From Terriglobales bacterium (GTDB lineage: Bacteria; Acidobacteriota; Terriglobia; Bryobacterales; Bryobacteraceae): 64,000 nucleotides of DNA. A program made the position numbers and the translations under genes. Every line of letters begins with the position of its first letter. Position 1 is the first letter of the stretch. The notes under the pieces were generated by a model. The model was not told the DNA's origin. It worked only from the letters and a program-made list of their open reading frames with translations, and did no database searches. The stretch is from contig JAIXQP010000021.1 of the NCBI GenBank assembly GCA_027485675.1, positions 89,218-153,217 of the forward strand. The letters run 5' to 3'. Positions 34,320 to 42,652 of this stretch are shown here, piece after piece.

Positions 34320-35843
34320 ATGAAATCACTCTTACTCTTTCTTACCTCTGTACTTACGGCCCACGCTCACTTTCTCTTCGTCGTCCCGTCCCCGGATGGC
34401 GCCCGCGCCACCCTCTTCCTGAGCGAAGACCTCAAGCCGGAAAAGGGCGTCCCCGCCGCCATGGTCGCCCCCGCGCGGCTTCAGCTTCGCCACCAGGGCC
34501 ACGATCAACCACTCACCGTCGAAAAGCTCGGCGACACTTACCAGGTCACGTTGACCGGAACCGGCCCCCGCCTCCTCCACGGCCTCCTCGACCTCGGCTT
34601 CACCCGGGGCGGAAACTACCTGCTCCACTACCACCCCAAAACCATACTCAGCAGCCCCTTTGATGTAGCCGTCGGCACGACACCGGTAGAAATCGTCCCC
34701 CACGGCAAACCCGGCGCGGTCACGCTCCAGGTCCTCGCCCACGGCAAGCCCCTCCCCCACGCCGAGATCAATCTCGTTCTCCCCGACGGCACGGCCAAGA
34801 AGGTGAAGACCAACGAAACCGGCACCTCCGAGGCCCTCTCCCTCCCCGGCCGCTACGGCGCCTGGGCCCGCTTCTGGGAGCCGGCCGAAGGCGTTCGCGA
34901 CGGCAAGCCCTATGAACAGCTACGCCACTACGCAACCCTCGTCTTTGGTGCGCCCTACCCCGCCATGCCGGAAGCCACCTCCAGCTTCGGCTCCGTCGTC
35001 CACGATGGCTGGCTCTACGTCTACGGCGGCCACATCGCCAAGACACACTCCTACTCGAAGGAAGCCGTCTCCGGCCAGTTCCACCGGCTTCGCCTGTCCG
35101 GCGCGCCCGTTTGGGAAAAACTGCCCTCCGGTCCCCCGCTCCAGGGCATGAACCTGGCGGCCCACGGCGGCATGATCTACCGCATCGGCGGCATGGCGCC
35201 CCGCAATGAACCCTCCGCCCCGGCCGACATCCACTCCACCGCCGAATGCGCCCGCTTCAACCCCGCCACCAAAACCTGGGAAGCGATGCCCCCGCTGCCC
35301 CAGCCCCGCTCCTCGCATGATGTCGTCGTCCTCGGCGATCAACTTCTCGTCGCCGGCGGCTGGAACCTGCGCGGCAAGGAGCCCTCGGAGTGGGCAGATA
35401 CCATCCTCACCCTCGACCTCAAAGCCGCCAAGCCGGAGTGGGTCGCCGCCCCGCAACCCTTCCGCCGCCGCGCCTTGATGGCCGTCGCTCACCACGGCAA
35501 GATGTACGTCATCGGCGGCTTCGATGAGAAGAACGCGATCCACCGCAGCGTCAGCGTCTTCGACCCCGCCACCAAAACCTGGAGCGAAGCCGCCAAACTC
35601 CCCGCCGGCAAGGGCCTCGGCTTCGCCCCGGCGGCCACGGCCCATCGCAACAAGCTCTATGTCAGCGTCTCCGATGGCACCCTGCTGCAACTCGACGAAG
35701 CCACCGGCGAATGGTCGAAGGTCGGCCTCTCCACCCCGCGCCTGGCCCATCGCCTCGCCGCCCACGGAGAGTCCATCCTCGCCCTCGGCGGCGCCGACCA
35801 GGGCAAGAACTTTGACCTGATCGACGCGATCGAACTCCGCTAA
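34320..35843 (+). CDS. Exported DUF4198-Kelch fusion protein
   Basis: A 507-residue secreted protein. The signal peptide MKSLLLFLTSVLTAHA ends in an AHA cleavage site, which would leave His at mature position 1 (HFLFVVPSPDG). Residues 17-200 resemble DUF4198/NikK-like periplasmic metal-binding proteins (LFLSEDLKPEKG, GKPLPHAEINLVLPDGT). From about 210 the protein has Kelch repeats forming a propeller (DGWLYVYGGH, MIYRIGGM, LLVAGGWN, MYVIGGFDEKN, ILALGGADQ). The last gene of the TonB receptor operon, it may bind a metal or the receptor's ligand. The long in-frame extension upstream of 34320 is receptor antiphase sequence and is rejected. Confidence 0.85.
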   Translation: MKSLLLFLTSVLTAHAHFLFVVPSPDGARATLFLSEDLKPEKGVPAAMVAPARLQLRHQGHDQPLTVEKLGDTYQVTLTGTGPRLLHGLLDLGFTRGGNYLLHYHPKTILSSPFDVAVGTTPVEIVPHGKPGAVTLQVLAHGKPLPHAEINLVLPDGTAKKVKTNETGTSEALSLPGRYGAWARFWEPAEGVRDGKPYEQLRHYATLVFGAPYPAMPEATSSFGSVVHDGWLYVYGGHIAKTHSYSKEAVSGQFHRLRLSGAPVWEKLPSGPPLQGMNLAAHGGMIYRIGGMAPRNEPSAPADIHSTAECARFNPATKTWEAMPPLPQPRSSHDVVVLGDQLLVAGGWNLRGKEPSEWADTILTLDLKAAKPEWVAAPQPFRRRALMAVAHHGKMYVIGGFDEKNAIHRSVSVFDPATKTWSEAAKLPAGKGLGFAPAATAHRNKLYVSVSDGTLLQLDEATGEWSKVGLSTPRLAHRLAAHGESILALGGADQGKNFDLIDAIELR

Positions 35844-35848
35844 CCCAA

Positions 35849-36406
35849 CTAGTGCTCGTGCAGGCATTCGGGGTAACTGCCCAAAATGGCATTACCCCGG
35901 AAGCCTAACGTATCGCCCATCCCCGCCTTCGAAGTCCAGTAACCATCCGCCGTCAACGCCTTCACGGCCTTGAAGAACCGTTCCCCCACCCCCTTCACCG
36001 GCCCAGCGTCGCACCGCGCGCACAACGGCTCCAAAATCGCCAACTGCGCCTTTTCGTCTAACTCGGCAAACGGCCGCCCCTTGGTCTGCTTTGTCATCCA
36101 GGCTAGCCCCGCGGCAAACAACTTCTGCTGCGCCGGATTCTTACTCACCACAAAGTCGATATATGCCGGCACCCCGGCCGCCCCCGCTCCCGACGTGTCT
36201 GTCGCGGGAATAATCCGCTCCGCCATCGCCGCCACCGTGGCGAAGTCGGCCTTGCTGAAGTAACTCGGCTCCGGCAGCGCCGCCTGGCCGCTTACTTTCC
36301 CGTGCGTTCCCTCGTGCTGCGCGTATAACTCATCGGCCGCAAACGGAAACGCGCACGTCGCCGAAATCGACCCGATAATCTTCAATGCATCCCGGCGCTC
36401 AGCCAT
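35849..36406 (-). CDS. Gluconate 2-dehydrogenase subunit 3-family protein, Tat signal
   Basis: A 185-residue partner protein of GMC-type dehydrogenases. The N-terminus MAERRDALKIIGSISATCAFPFAA is a twin-arginine signal, and the family (DUF1614-like small subunit) is thought to carry the flavoprotein out of the cell as a hitchhiker complex. Helical segments FATVAAMAERIIPATDTSGAGAAGV and AQLAILEPLCARCDAG are typical. It overlaps the GMC gene by one base (TAATG-type junction), so stoichiometric expression is expected. It lies 5 nt from the convergent DUF4198-Kelch gene. Confidence 0.9.
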   Translation of the reverse strand: MAERRDALKIIGSISATCAFPFAADELYAQHEGTHGKVSGQAALPEPSYFSKADFATVAAMAERIIPATDTSGAGAAGVPAYIDFVVSKNPAQQKLFAAGLAWMTKQTKGRPFAELDEKAQLAILEPLCARCDAGPVKGVGERFFKAVKALTADGYWTSKAGMGDTLGFRGNAILGSYPECLHEH

Positions 36407-37953
36407 TAGAGTTCTCCCTTCTTCGCCCGCGCGGCCATATGCTCGGCCGTCCGCGCCGCCAACGCCATAATCGTATGCGTCGGGTTCTTCTCCGATGCTG
36501 ACGGAAACACGCTCCCGTCCAGCACAAACAGGTTCTTCACGTCATGCGTCTGGCAGTAGGAGTTCACCACCGAAGTCCGCGGGTCGTTCCCCATCCGCGC
36601 CCCGCCTAACTCGTGATTGGTCCGCGGCTCCTCCCACACCCTCTGGATCTTCGCCCCCGCCGCCAGCATAATCTCCTTCGACCAGTTCTGCATATCTTTG
36701 AAGATCTTCCAATCGTTCGCCATCCAGGTTACGTGCCTTCGCGCCGAAGGCAACCCGTACTGGTCTAACTTCGCATAATCCAAGTCGATATACGATTTGG
36801 CATTCGGCACCATCTCGCCGTAAGGGCTAAACACCACAAACGCCGGGTAATTATCCTTCACCGCCTTCTTGTAAGCCGCGCCCATCCCGGGAGTCTCCCG
36901 CGCCCAGCCCACGCCGCGCCGGTTCTGATACCCGAACTGCGCCCCGAAGCTCCGCACGTAATCCCGCTTCCGCTCATGCATGAAGCTCGGGAGATACGCA
37001 TGGTCCAAAAACCCTTCGTCGTCCTTCAGCGGCTGCCCTACCAACCCATCCAGAAACGCCTCCACCCCGCCCGTAAAGTGCGGAATGAAGTGTTTCCCTA
37101 ATTGGCCGCTCGAATTCGCCAAGCCTCCCTTGGCCGACATCTGCAGCAGCGCCACGCTCTGCACACAAGCGCAGCAAACCACGACAGCCTTCCCCAGCAC
37201 CTCCCCCTCGGCCTTCGTCTCGCGGTGCAGAAACTTCACGCCCCGCGCCCGGCCGTCCCCACCCATCATCACCTCGCGCACCACGGCGTTCGGAATCATC
37301 TCGAGCTTACCCGTCTTCATCGCCGGCAGTAAGTGAACGTCGTAGCTGTTGTACTTCGCCACCACGTCACAACCCGCCATGCAGTTCCCACAGTAATGGC
37401 ACCCGGGCCGCCCAAACTTCGGCTGCGTCAGCGTCGCCTTCCGCACATGAATCGTCTTCAGCCCCAGCTTCCGCGCGCTCTTGTCGATCAACTTATCCGA
37501 GCACTTATACGGCGCCGGCGGCAGAAACACCCCGTCCGGCAGATCCTTCAGCCCGTCATAGTTCCCGCAAACCCCCACCTCGCGCTCAATCCGCTCATAG
37601 TACGGCGCCAAGTCCGCATAGTCGATCGGCCAGTCTTCCCCGCCCCCGTCGAACGTCTTGCCTTTGAAGTCGCGCTGCGAAAAGCGCCAGGCCACGGCGT
37701 TCCACGTCAGGGTCTTCCCGCCCAGTCCGCGCGCCCGTTCGCTCTCCATGCCCGGCTTGCCCGGCTTCATCCGTGGAATCTGCCGGTTGGCAAACTCCCA
37801 CGGCATCGAGTGCGTCGGAAAATCGGTCCGCGTGTTGATCTTCGGCCCGCCCTCCACAATCGCCACGTGCGCCCCCGCCCGCGCCAGATGCGCCGCCAGC
37901 GTACCGCCCGCCGCCCCCGAACCAACCACGACTACGTCATAAACCGTTGCCAT
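36406..37953 (-). CDS. GMC-family FAD oxidoreductase with Cys cluster motif
   Basis: A 515-residue flavoprotein dehydrogenase. The FAD Rossmann motif GSGAAGGTLAAHLARAG is at residues 11-28 and the GMC C-terminal signature at the end (NLFVLDGSVFPSASEKNPTHTIMALAAR, containing the catalytic His). A CHYCGNCMAGC segment near residue 190 has C-x2-C-x2-C-x3-C spacing, suggestive of an iron-sulfur cluster as in FAD-glucose/gluconate dehydrogenases. It should oxidise a sugar, sugar acid or polyol and pass electrons to a cytochrome. The Tat partner follows by one-base overlap. The gene is 3 nt downstream of the epoxide-hydrolase-like gene on the same strand. Confidence 0.93.
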   Translation of the reverse strand: MATVYDVVVVGSGAAGGTLAAHLARAGAHVAIVEGGPKINTRTDFPTHSMPWEFANRQIPRMKPGKPGMESERARGLGGKTLTWNAVAWRFSQRDFKGKTFDGGGEDWPIDYADLAPYYERIEREVGVCGNYDGLKDLPDGVFLPPAPYKCSDKLIDKSARKLGLKTIHVRKATLTQPKFGRPGCHYCGNCMAGCDVVAKYNSYDVHLLPAMKTGKLEMIPNAVVREVMMGGDGRARGVKFLHRETKAEGEVLGKAVVVCCACVQSVALLQMSAKGGLANSSGQLGKHFIPHFTGGVEAFLDGLVGQPLKDDEGFLDHAYLPSFMHERKRDYVRSFGAQFGYQNRRGVGWARETPGMGAAYKKAVKDNYPAFVVFSPYGEMVPNAKSYIDLDYAKLDQYGLPSARRHVTWMANDWKIFKDMQNWSKEIMLAAGAKIQRVWEEPRTNHELGGARMGNDPRTSVVNSYCQTHDVKNLFVLDGSVFPSASEKNPTHTIMALAARTAEHMAARAKKGEL

Positions 37954-37956
37954 AAC

Positions 37957-38829
37957 CTAATCCCTCAACAACCACATCTTCATCGTCTTCGAAACAAGTT
38001 CCGCCGCGTCCTGCTGCACAAAGTGCCCCGCGCCCGGCACCGTCACCAGCGTCCAATCCTTCGCCAACCACTCCCACGTCCCGTTCAACCCGCCCGGCAG
38101 CAGCGCCGCATCGTCCAAGCCGTGAAACTGCAGCACCGGTACGGCAACCTTCCGAGTCTCCACCCGCGCCGTATACGGCTCCCGCGGATAGTTACGCTGG
38201 TAATAGGCCATCATCGCCGCAAAGTCGCTCCGTCCGAACGCCTCCACATACAACTTCCGCGCCTCCGGATCCCTCACCCATCGCGCCAACCCCTCCGCCG
38301 TCAACCCCTTCTCCGCACCCTCGGCCTGAAACCGCCGCGCGTACGCCGAGTTCTTCTGCTGCGCCGGGTTCGTCGCTAACTCCCGCGACATCCCATTCGG
38401 ATGTGGCAGATTCAAAATGACTAACTTCTCCACAATCTCCGGCAGATTCAGCGCCACCTGCCAGGCAATCGCCCCGCCCCAGTCATGTCCCACCACAATC
38501 GCCTTCTGCCTCCCGAAATGACGGATCACCGCCGCCACGTCCCCCACCAGCAGCCGCATATCGTAATTCTCGGCTCCCTTGGGTTTGTCCGATAGGTTAT
38601 ATCCCCGGTTATCCATCGCCACCACCTGAAACGAAGGCGCCAGCGCCTCCATCTGGTGCCGCCACGTATACCAGTAATCCGGAAAACCGTGAATCATCAC
38701 CACCAGCGGCCCCTGGCCCATGGTGGCATAGTGTATCTTCACGCCCCCCGAATCGGCGTACCCCTCCTTCACGGCCGGCGCGCCGAACAAACTTACCCCG
38801 AACAAACCCAAACAAAGCCACAACTTCAC
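37957..38829 (-). CDS. Exported alpha/beta hydrolase, epoxide hydrolase/dehalogenase type
   Basis: A 290-residue alpha/beta-hydrolase. Typical motifs are the oxyanion [13 protein letters not shown], the nucleophile elbow [10 protein letters not shown] with Asp rather than Ser, and a late GAGHFVQQD His. The Asp nucleophile points to epoxide hydrolase or haloalkane dehalogenase chemistry. The N-terminus [19 protein letters not shown] is a signal peptide. A GTG at 38829 overlaps the preceding stop by 4 nt (GTGA) and opens the signal cleanly; an ATG at 38841 adding four residues is possible. It is co-transcribed with the two BNR genes upstream and the GMC genes downstream. Confidence 0.88.
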   Translation of the reverse strand: MKLWLCLGLFGVSLFGAPAVKEGYADSGGVKIHYATMGQGPLVVMIHGFPDYWYTWRHQMEALAPSFQVVAMDNRGYNLSDKPKGAENYDMRLLVGDVAAVIRHFGRQKAIVVGHDWGGAIAWQVALNLPEIVEKLVILNLPHPNGMSRELATNPAQQKNSAYARRFQAEGAEKGLTAEGLARWVRDPEARKLYVEAFGRSDFAAMMAYYQRNYPREPYTARVETRKVAVPVLQFHGLDDAALLPGGLNGTWEWLAKDWTLVTVPGAGHFVQQDAAELVSKTMKMWLLRD

Positions 38830-39959
38830 TGCATCACCCACTCCGCATTGAACTGCGCATGGCGAATCGCTTTGCCCGGCGCCTCAAATACGCTATAAGT
38901 CACGTGAATCGAACCGTCCTTCGCCTGGATCACCGACGGGTAATGATACTGCCCCTCGCCCTTATCCAGGTTCCGCTTCCACTTCCACGTCGCCCCCTCA
39001 TCATCCGACAGCGCCACGGCCAGCGAATTCCGCCCCTTCTCGACGTCATTGAACACCATCAACCAGCGGCCATCCTTCAGCGCAATCGCCTCCAAACTGG
39101 TACCCGGATTCGGAATCTCCGTATCCTCCCCCGCCGTCCACGTCTGCCCGTCATCCTTCGACACCGACCGGATCACCCGCTTCGGCGGCGGGCCGTTATC
39201 CCGCATGTAAGCCACTAACTCGCCGCTCTTCTTCCGCACCACCGAAGGCTGAATCCCGCCATAACTCACAATGGGCTCGCTCGACTTCCACGTCACCCCG
39301 TTGTCATCCGAAATCGCCATAATCCCGAAGGAATACCCGTCCGAATACATCGGCACCAGAATCCTTCCACTCGGCAACTGCACCGGATGCGTCCGCGTAA
39401 ACCACCCAATCCGCGAACTCAACTTATCCGCGCTCAACTCCATCATCTGCGAGGCCCACCGCGCCCGCGGCGCCGGACCCTTCAGATCCTTCTCCATCAC
39501 TTCCTTAGTCCGCTCATACATCCGCGGCGGAATCAGCAGAATGTTATCGGCAAAGCCCCACTTCGGCGGCCCGTCAGTCTGCTTGTAATCCGTCGAAATT
39601 CGGTACTTCATCAGCGCCGACTCCCACGTATTCGCGAGAATCACCGGCCAAAGCAGCCACAGCCGCTGGTCTTTATCGAGCCACGTCACGCAATTCGTAT
39701 CCGGAAACCCCGGCGTATCCGCCACCACAAACGGCGCCGTCCACTTCCCCTTTACGCGCCGGGCGCCCTGGATCAAAACATCGTCATTCTGCCGCTCCCC
39801 CGACCCGTGAAACCAAACCACCCACAAGTTCCCGTCCGGTAACTCGACAATCGACGAAGAGTGGTTATGCCACTTCTCCGGAGCAAAAATCAACTCCGAC
39901 TTATGAAACGGCTCCGCCCCAAACAGCCCGGCGGCCAGCAAAAACGTAAGCCAACGCAT
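38826..39959 (-). CDS. Secreted sialidase/BNR-repeat family protein
   Basis: A 377-residue secreted protein: signal peptide [16 protein letters not shown], then a six-bladed propeller of the exo-alpha-sialidase superfamily. Asp-box (BNR) motifs SxDxGxTW recur: [22 protein letters not shown] and [11 protein letters not shown]. The catalytic Arg triad of true sialidases cannot be verified by eye, so hydrolysis of sialic acid is not claimed. The start at 39959 overlaps the upstream BNR gene by one base. Two propeller proteins in tandem suggest binding or cleavage of an extracellular glycan. Confidence 0.88.
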   Translation of the reverse strand: MRWLTFLLAAGLFGAEPFHKSELIFAPEKWHNHSSSIVELPDGNLWVVWFHGSGERQNDDVLIQGARRVKGKWTAPFVVADTPGFPDTNCVTWLDKDQRLWLLWPVILANTWESALMKYRISTDYKQTDGPPKWGFADNILLIPPRMYERTKEVMEKDLKGPAPRARWASQMMELSADKLSSRIGWFTRTHPVQLPSGRILVPMYSDGYSFGIMAISDDNGVTWKSSEPIVSYGGIQPSVVRKKSGELVAYMRDNGPPPKRVIRSVSKDDGQTWTAGEDTEIPNPGTSLEAIALKDGRWLMVFNDVEKGRNSLAVALSDDEGATWKWKRNLDKGEGQYHYPSVIQAKDGSIHVTYSVFEAPGKAIRHAQFNAEWVMQ

Positions 39960-41068
39960 TAAGCCTCCCAAATCGTCGCGCCAATAAAGCGCTCCGCCCC
40001 GGCGTTCGTGTTGTAGTAATAGACGGTCACTAACTTCCCGTCCTTCCGCTGCACGGTTCTCGTGTAACCCAGGTCCCACGCCCCGCCGTCGTCGCGTAGC
40101 ATGATGTCCGGCCCCCAACTCTTCCCTTGGTCCTTGCTGATCCGCGCCCGGATGCTATAAGGCTTATTGCGGAATCCGTAAGTCAGCACCAACCGCCCAT
40201 CGCGCAGCTTCACCAGCGCCGGCGGGTTACCACCGCCCGTATCATCCACGGGCTGCGAAAGCTGCGTCCAGGTCGCCCCGTCGTCCTCGCTCCGCCATGC
40301 CGCAATGAACTTCCGGTGCCGGATCGTCGAAAGCAGCGTCTTCGGTCCCAGCCGCAACGAACTCGGCATAATCGCGAAATCTTCCGGTCCCGGCTCCGGA
40401 CCCACGTTGCCCACCAACTGGAAGCTCTTGCCGCCGTCCTTGGTCCGCACGCAGATCACGCGGCCCTCTTTCTGGTTCTGCTTCCCCGCGGTCAGAAACA
40501 TCGTCAGCGCCTGCGGCCCATCGACGATATAGTCCGTCCGCGCCGCAATCCCCGGCGTCCCAAAGTCCGGAATCACGTACGGCCCCTGCCAGTTCTTGCC
40601 CTTGTCGCCGGTCACCAAAAACCGCGACGGCCCCACGTGAATGCTGGTCATCCGCGCGGTCAATGCAAATCCCGGCGCCGTAAAGTCAATCCCACCCGGG
40701 CACGCCACCGGCGTCTTCCCGCCCGGCTCGCCCGGCACCCCGGCCACCTTCAAACCCGGAGGCGGAATCAATACCGCCGGCTTCTCAATCGTCCACGTCT
40801 CCCCGCCGTCCAGACTCCGTGCCAGCACATGCTCCGCCGGTTTCGAGTAGTCGATCGAATGCTCCCGTCCGGCGAGCGAGTTGGCCTTGAACCAGCCTGC
40901 CTCAAACCCCACCAGCAGCTCATCGCCCCACGCCCACATGCCGTGGTTCGCCGGCCAGCCGCCAAACCGGCCCGGCTTGGCGAACACCTCCCGATGCCGC
41001 GGCGCCGCAGCCCCCAACAACAATCCCGCCGCAGGCAACTGCAGCAACGTTCGACGAAGGATTCTCAT
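39959..41068 (-). CDS. Tat-exported sialidase/BNR-repeat family protein
   Basis: A 369-residue propeller protein with a twin-arginine-like N-terminus (MRILRRTLLQLPAAGLLLGAAA). Asp-box motifs are SLDGGETWTIE, TGDKGKNWQG, SEDDGATWTQL and SKDQGKSWGPD. It resembles sialidase-superfamily proteins widespread in Acidobacteria and Planctomycetes, where the catalytic specificity is generally unproved. It opens the minus-strand run BNR-BNR-hydrolase-GMC-subunit 3. Its ATG is 9 nt from a TATACT box that overlaps the -10 of the divergent kdsD gene. Confidence 0.87.
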   Translation of the reverse strand: MRILRRTLLQLPAAGLLLGAAAPRHREVFAKPGRFGGWPANHGMWAWGDELLVGFEAGWFKANSLAGREHSIDYSKPAEHVLARSLDGGETWTIEKPAVLIPPPGLKVAGVPGEPGGKTPVACPGGIDFTAPGFALTARMTSIHVGPSRFLVTGDKGKNWQGPYVIPDFGTPGIAARTDYIVDGPQALTMFLTAGKQNQKEGRVICVRTKDGGKSFQLVGNVGPEPGPEDFAIMPSSLRLGPKTLLSTIRHRKFIAAWRSEDDGATWTQLSQPVDDTGGGNPPALVKLRDGRLVLTYGFRNKPYSIRARISKDQGKSWGPDIMLRDDGGAWDLGYTRTVQRKDGKLVTVYYYNTNAGAERFIGATIWEA

Positions 41069-41077
41069 AACTGACCT

Positions 41078-41085
41078 AGTATACT
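41078..41085. promoter_or_regulatory. Symmetric AGTATACT box: shared -10 for divergent genes
   Basis: AGTATACT is its own reverse complement, so TATACT can be read on both strands. It ends 7 nt before the kdsD ATG (41093) and 9 nt before the BNR gene ATG (41068) in a gap of only 24 nt. Bidirectional, leaderless transcription is likely. Confidence 0.55.
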
Positions 41086-41092
41086 GAGGCCC

Positions 41093-42043
41093 ATGATCGA
41101 TCGCGCTAAAGCCTTCCTGTCACTGGAGGCCGATGCCATCCTCGGCGCCGCTGCCCGCCTCGACCATAACTCTGAACAAGCCGCCGCCTGCCTCGCCGCC
41201 GCCCGCCACAAGATCGTCCTCACCGGCATCGGCAAGTCCGGCCGCATCGCCGAAAAGCTCGCCGCTACGTTCTCCTCCACTGGCCTTCCCGCCGTCTTCC
41301 TCCACGCCGCCGAAGCCGTCCATGGCGATGTCGGCGTCCTCTCCCCCGGCGACCCAGTTCTCCTCCTCTCCCGCTCCGGCGCCACCGCCGAACTGCTCCA
41401 TCTCCTGCCCACCCTCCGCACCTTCGGCTGCCCCCTCATCGCCCTCCTCGGCAACCGCAACTCCCCCCTCGCCCAGGAAGCCGACATGGTCCTCGATGCC
41501 ACCGTCCCTCCCGCCTGCGACCCCTTCGGTGTCCCCGCCGGCTCCATCGTCGCCACCCTTGCCGTCGGTCACGCCTTGGTCCTCGCCGTCGCCGAACTCC
41601 GCCAGTTCTGCCACGCCGATTTCGCCCGTCTCCACCCCGCCGGTCAAATCGGCCGCAATCTCCATCTGCGCGTCCACCAGACGATGCACCGCGACTTCCC
41701 GGCCGTCTCCCTCGGCGCCCCGCTCCGCGAGATCATCATCGAAATGACCCGCCGCCCCCTCGGAGCCGCCTGCGTCGTCGATGCCGACGGCCATCTCCTC
41801 GGCCTCATCACCGACGGCGACCTCCGCCGCGCCCTCGCCCGCCATGACGATATCCGCGTCCTCTGCGCCGCCGATATCATGACGCCGAACCCCATCACCG
41901 CCACGCCCGGCTTACTCCTTCATCAGGCACTGACGCTGATGGAAGATCGACCCTCGCAGATCTCCGTGTTACCCGTGCGCCACCCCGAGACCCAAACCTG
42001 CCAGGGCCTCCTCCGCATCCACGATATCTACTCCGCCCGCTGA
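41093..42043 (+). CDS. kdsD: Arabinose-5-phosphate isomerase, KpsF/GutQ type
   Basis: A 316-residue enzyme that interconverts ribulose-5-phosphate and arabinose-5-phosphate, the first step of KDO synthesis for lipopolysaccharide. The SIS domain (residues 1-190) has GIGKSGRIAEKLAATFSSTG, HAAEAVHGDVG, SRSGATAELL and the LHPAGQIGR hinge. Two CBS domains follow (210-316; LGLITDGDLRRAL, DIMTPNPITATPG). Length matches E. coli KdsD. The ATG lies 7 nt after a TATACT box. The 3' end overlaps the convergent Doc-like gene by 16 nt. No other KDO gene is in the window. Confidence 0.93.
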   Translation: MIDRAKAFLSLEADAILGAAARLDHNSEQAAACLAAARHKIVLTGIGKSGRIAEKLAATFSSTGLPAVFLHAAEAVHGDVGVLSPGDPVLLLSRSGATAELLHLLPTLRTFGCPLIALLGNRNSPLAQEADMVLDATVPPACDPFGVPAGSIVATLAVGHALVLAVAELRQFCHADFARLHPAGQIGRNLHLRVHQTMHRDFPAVSLGAPLREIIIEMTRRPLGAACVVDADGHLLGLITDGDLRRALARHDDIRVLCAADIMTPNPITATPGLLLHQALTLMEDRPSQISVLPVRHPETQTCQGLLRIHDIYSAR

Positions 42044-42420
42044 CACTTTGCGGCGAAAAGCTCGGTTAACTCGGCCTTACCCATCGTCCCCGACGCCACA
42101 GTCAACACCAGGGTGTAGAACTCCTCACGCCCCAACGCCAACCGCCAGCCATTGATGCCCAGAAACACCAGTGCCGACTCGGCCGCCACGCGCTTGTTCC
42201 CATCAATAAACGCGTGGTTCTGGCACAAGTGAAACAGGTAAGCCGCGGCCATCGCCGCAATTGAACCATGTAAATACTCGCCGCCAAACGTCGCCTGGGG
42301 TGTCAATACGGCCGACTCAAACGCCCCCTGATCGCGCACTCCCGCGCTCCCGCCATAAACGGCAAGCTGGTCGTCATGAATGTCCAGGACATCCTCAAGA
42401 GTCAAAAACACCGGGTTCAC
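42028..42420 (-). CDS. doc: Doc-type (Fic fold) death-on-curing toxin
   Basis: A 130-residue Fic/Doc protein. The Fic motif reads NHAFIDGNKRVAAESAL, matching Doc (HxFxDANKR), with the phosphorylation-type Lys-Arg pair. Doc toxins phosphorylate EF-Tu and stall translation. The N-terminal FLTLEDVLDIHDDQLAVYGGSAGVRDQGAFESAV is the classic Doc opening. The putative antitoxin gene lies 15 nt upstream on the same strand. The tail overlaps kdsD on the opposite strand by 16 nt, so the toxin mRNA 3' end is antisense to the kdsD end. Confidence 0.9.
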   Translation of the reverse strand: MNPVFLTLEDVLDIHDDQLAVYGGSAGVRDQGAFESAVLTPQATFGGEYLHGSIAAMAAAYLFHLCQNHAFIDGNKRVAAESALVFLGINGWRLALGREEFYTLVLTVASGTMGKAELTELFAAKCQRAE

Positions 42421-42435
42421 GCGTGCAGTTCCCGA

Positions 42436-42639
42436 TTAAGCCAATCGCCGGAAAACATCATGGAGTTCGCCGTGGATCGCGTGGCGAACTTCCAAGAACT
42501 TCCGCCGCCGGGCGGACAGATTCGGATCGGCCATCTCCTGCTCGAACTTCGCCCGAAGCGCAAGAACCTCGGCGGGCAGTTGCTCCACGGCGGCCTCCGT
42601 CCCAGTGATCGGCTCGATTTCGGCTTTTTTCTTGGCCAT
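42436..42639 (-). CDS. Putative antitoxin partner of Doc
   Basis: A 67-residue basic-then-acidic protein directly upstream of doc, the normal antitoxin position. It starts MAKKKAEIEPITG and has a helical C-terminus (LPAEVLALRAKFEQEMAD, RRRKFLEVRHAIHGELHDVF). An AGGAG ribosome site 6 nt before the ATG at 42639 decides against a TTG two codons upstream. I do not see the AbrB/Phd-type N-terminal DNA-binding motif, so it is not an obvious Phd. The role is inferred from context. Confidence 0.65.
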   Translation of the reverse strand: MAKKKAEIEPITGTEAAVEQLPAEVLALRAKFEQEMADPNLSARRRKFLEVRHAIHGELHDVFRRLA

Positions 42640-42652
42640 ATCCAACTCCTAT

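Noticed and set aside
34332..35867. Long minus-strand ORFs opposite the DUF4198-Kelch gene
   Set aside because: Same compositional shadow effect; the plus frame has signal peptide and Kelch repeats.
38826..41068. True sialidases
   Set aside because: Asp boxes support the propeller fold only; the Arg triad and Tyr/Glu pair could not be confirmed, so the activity is not claimed.
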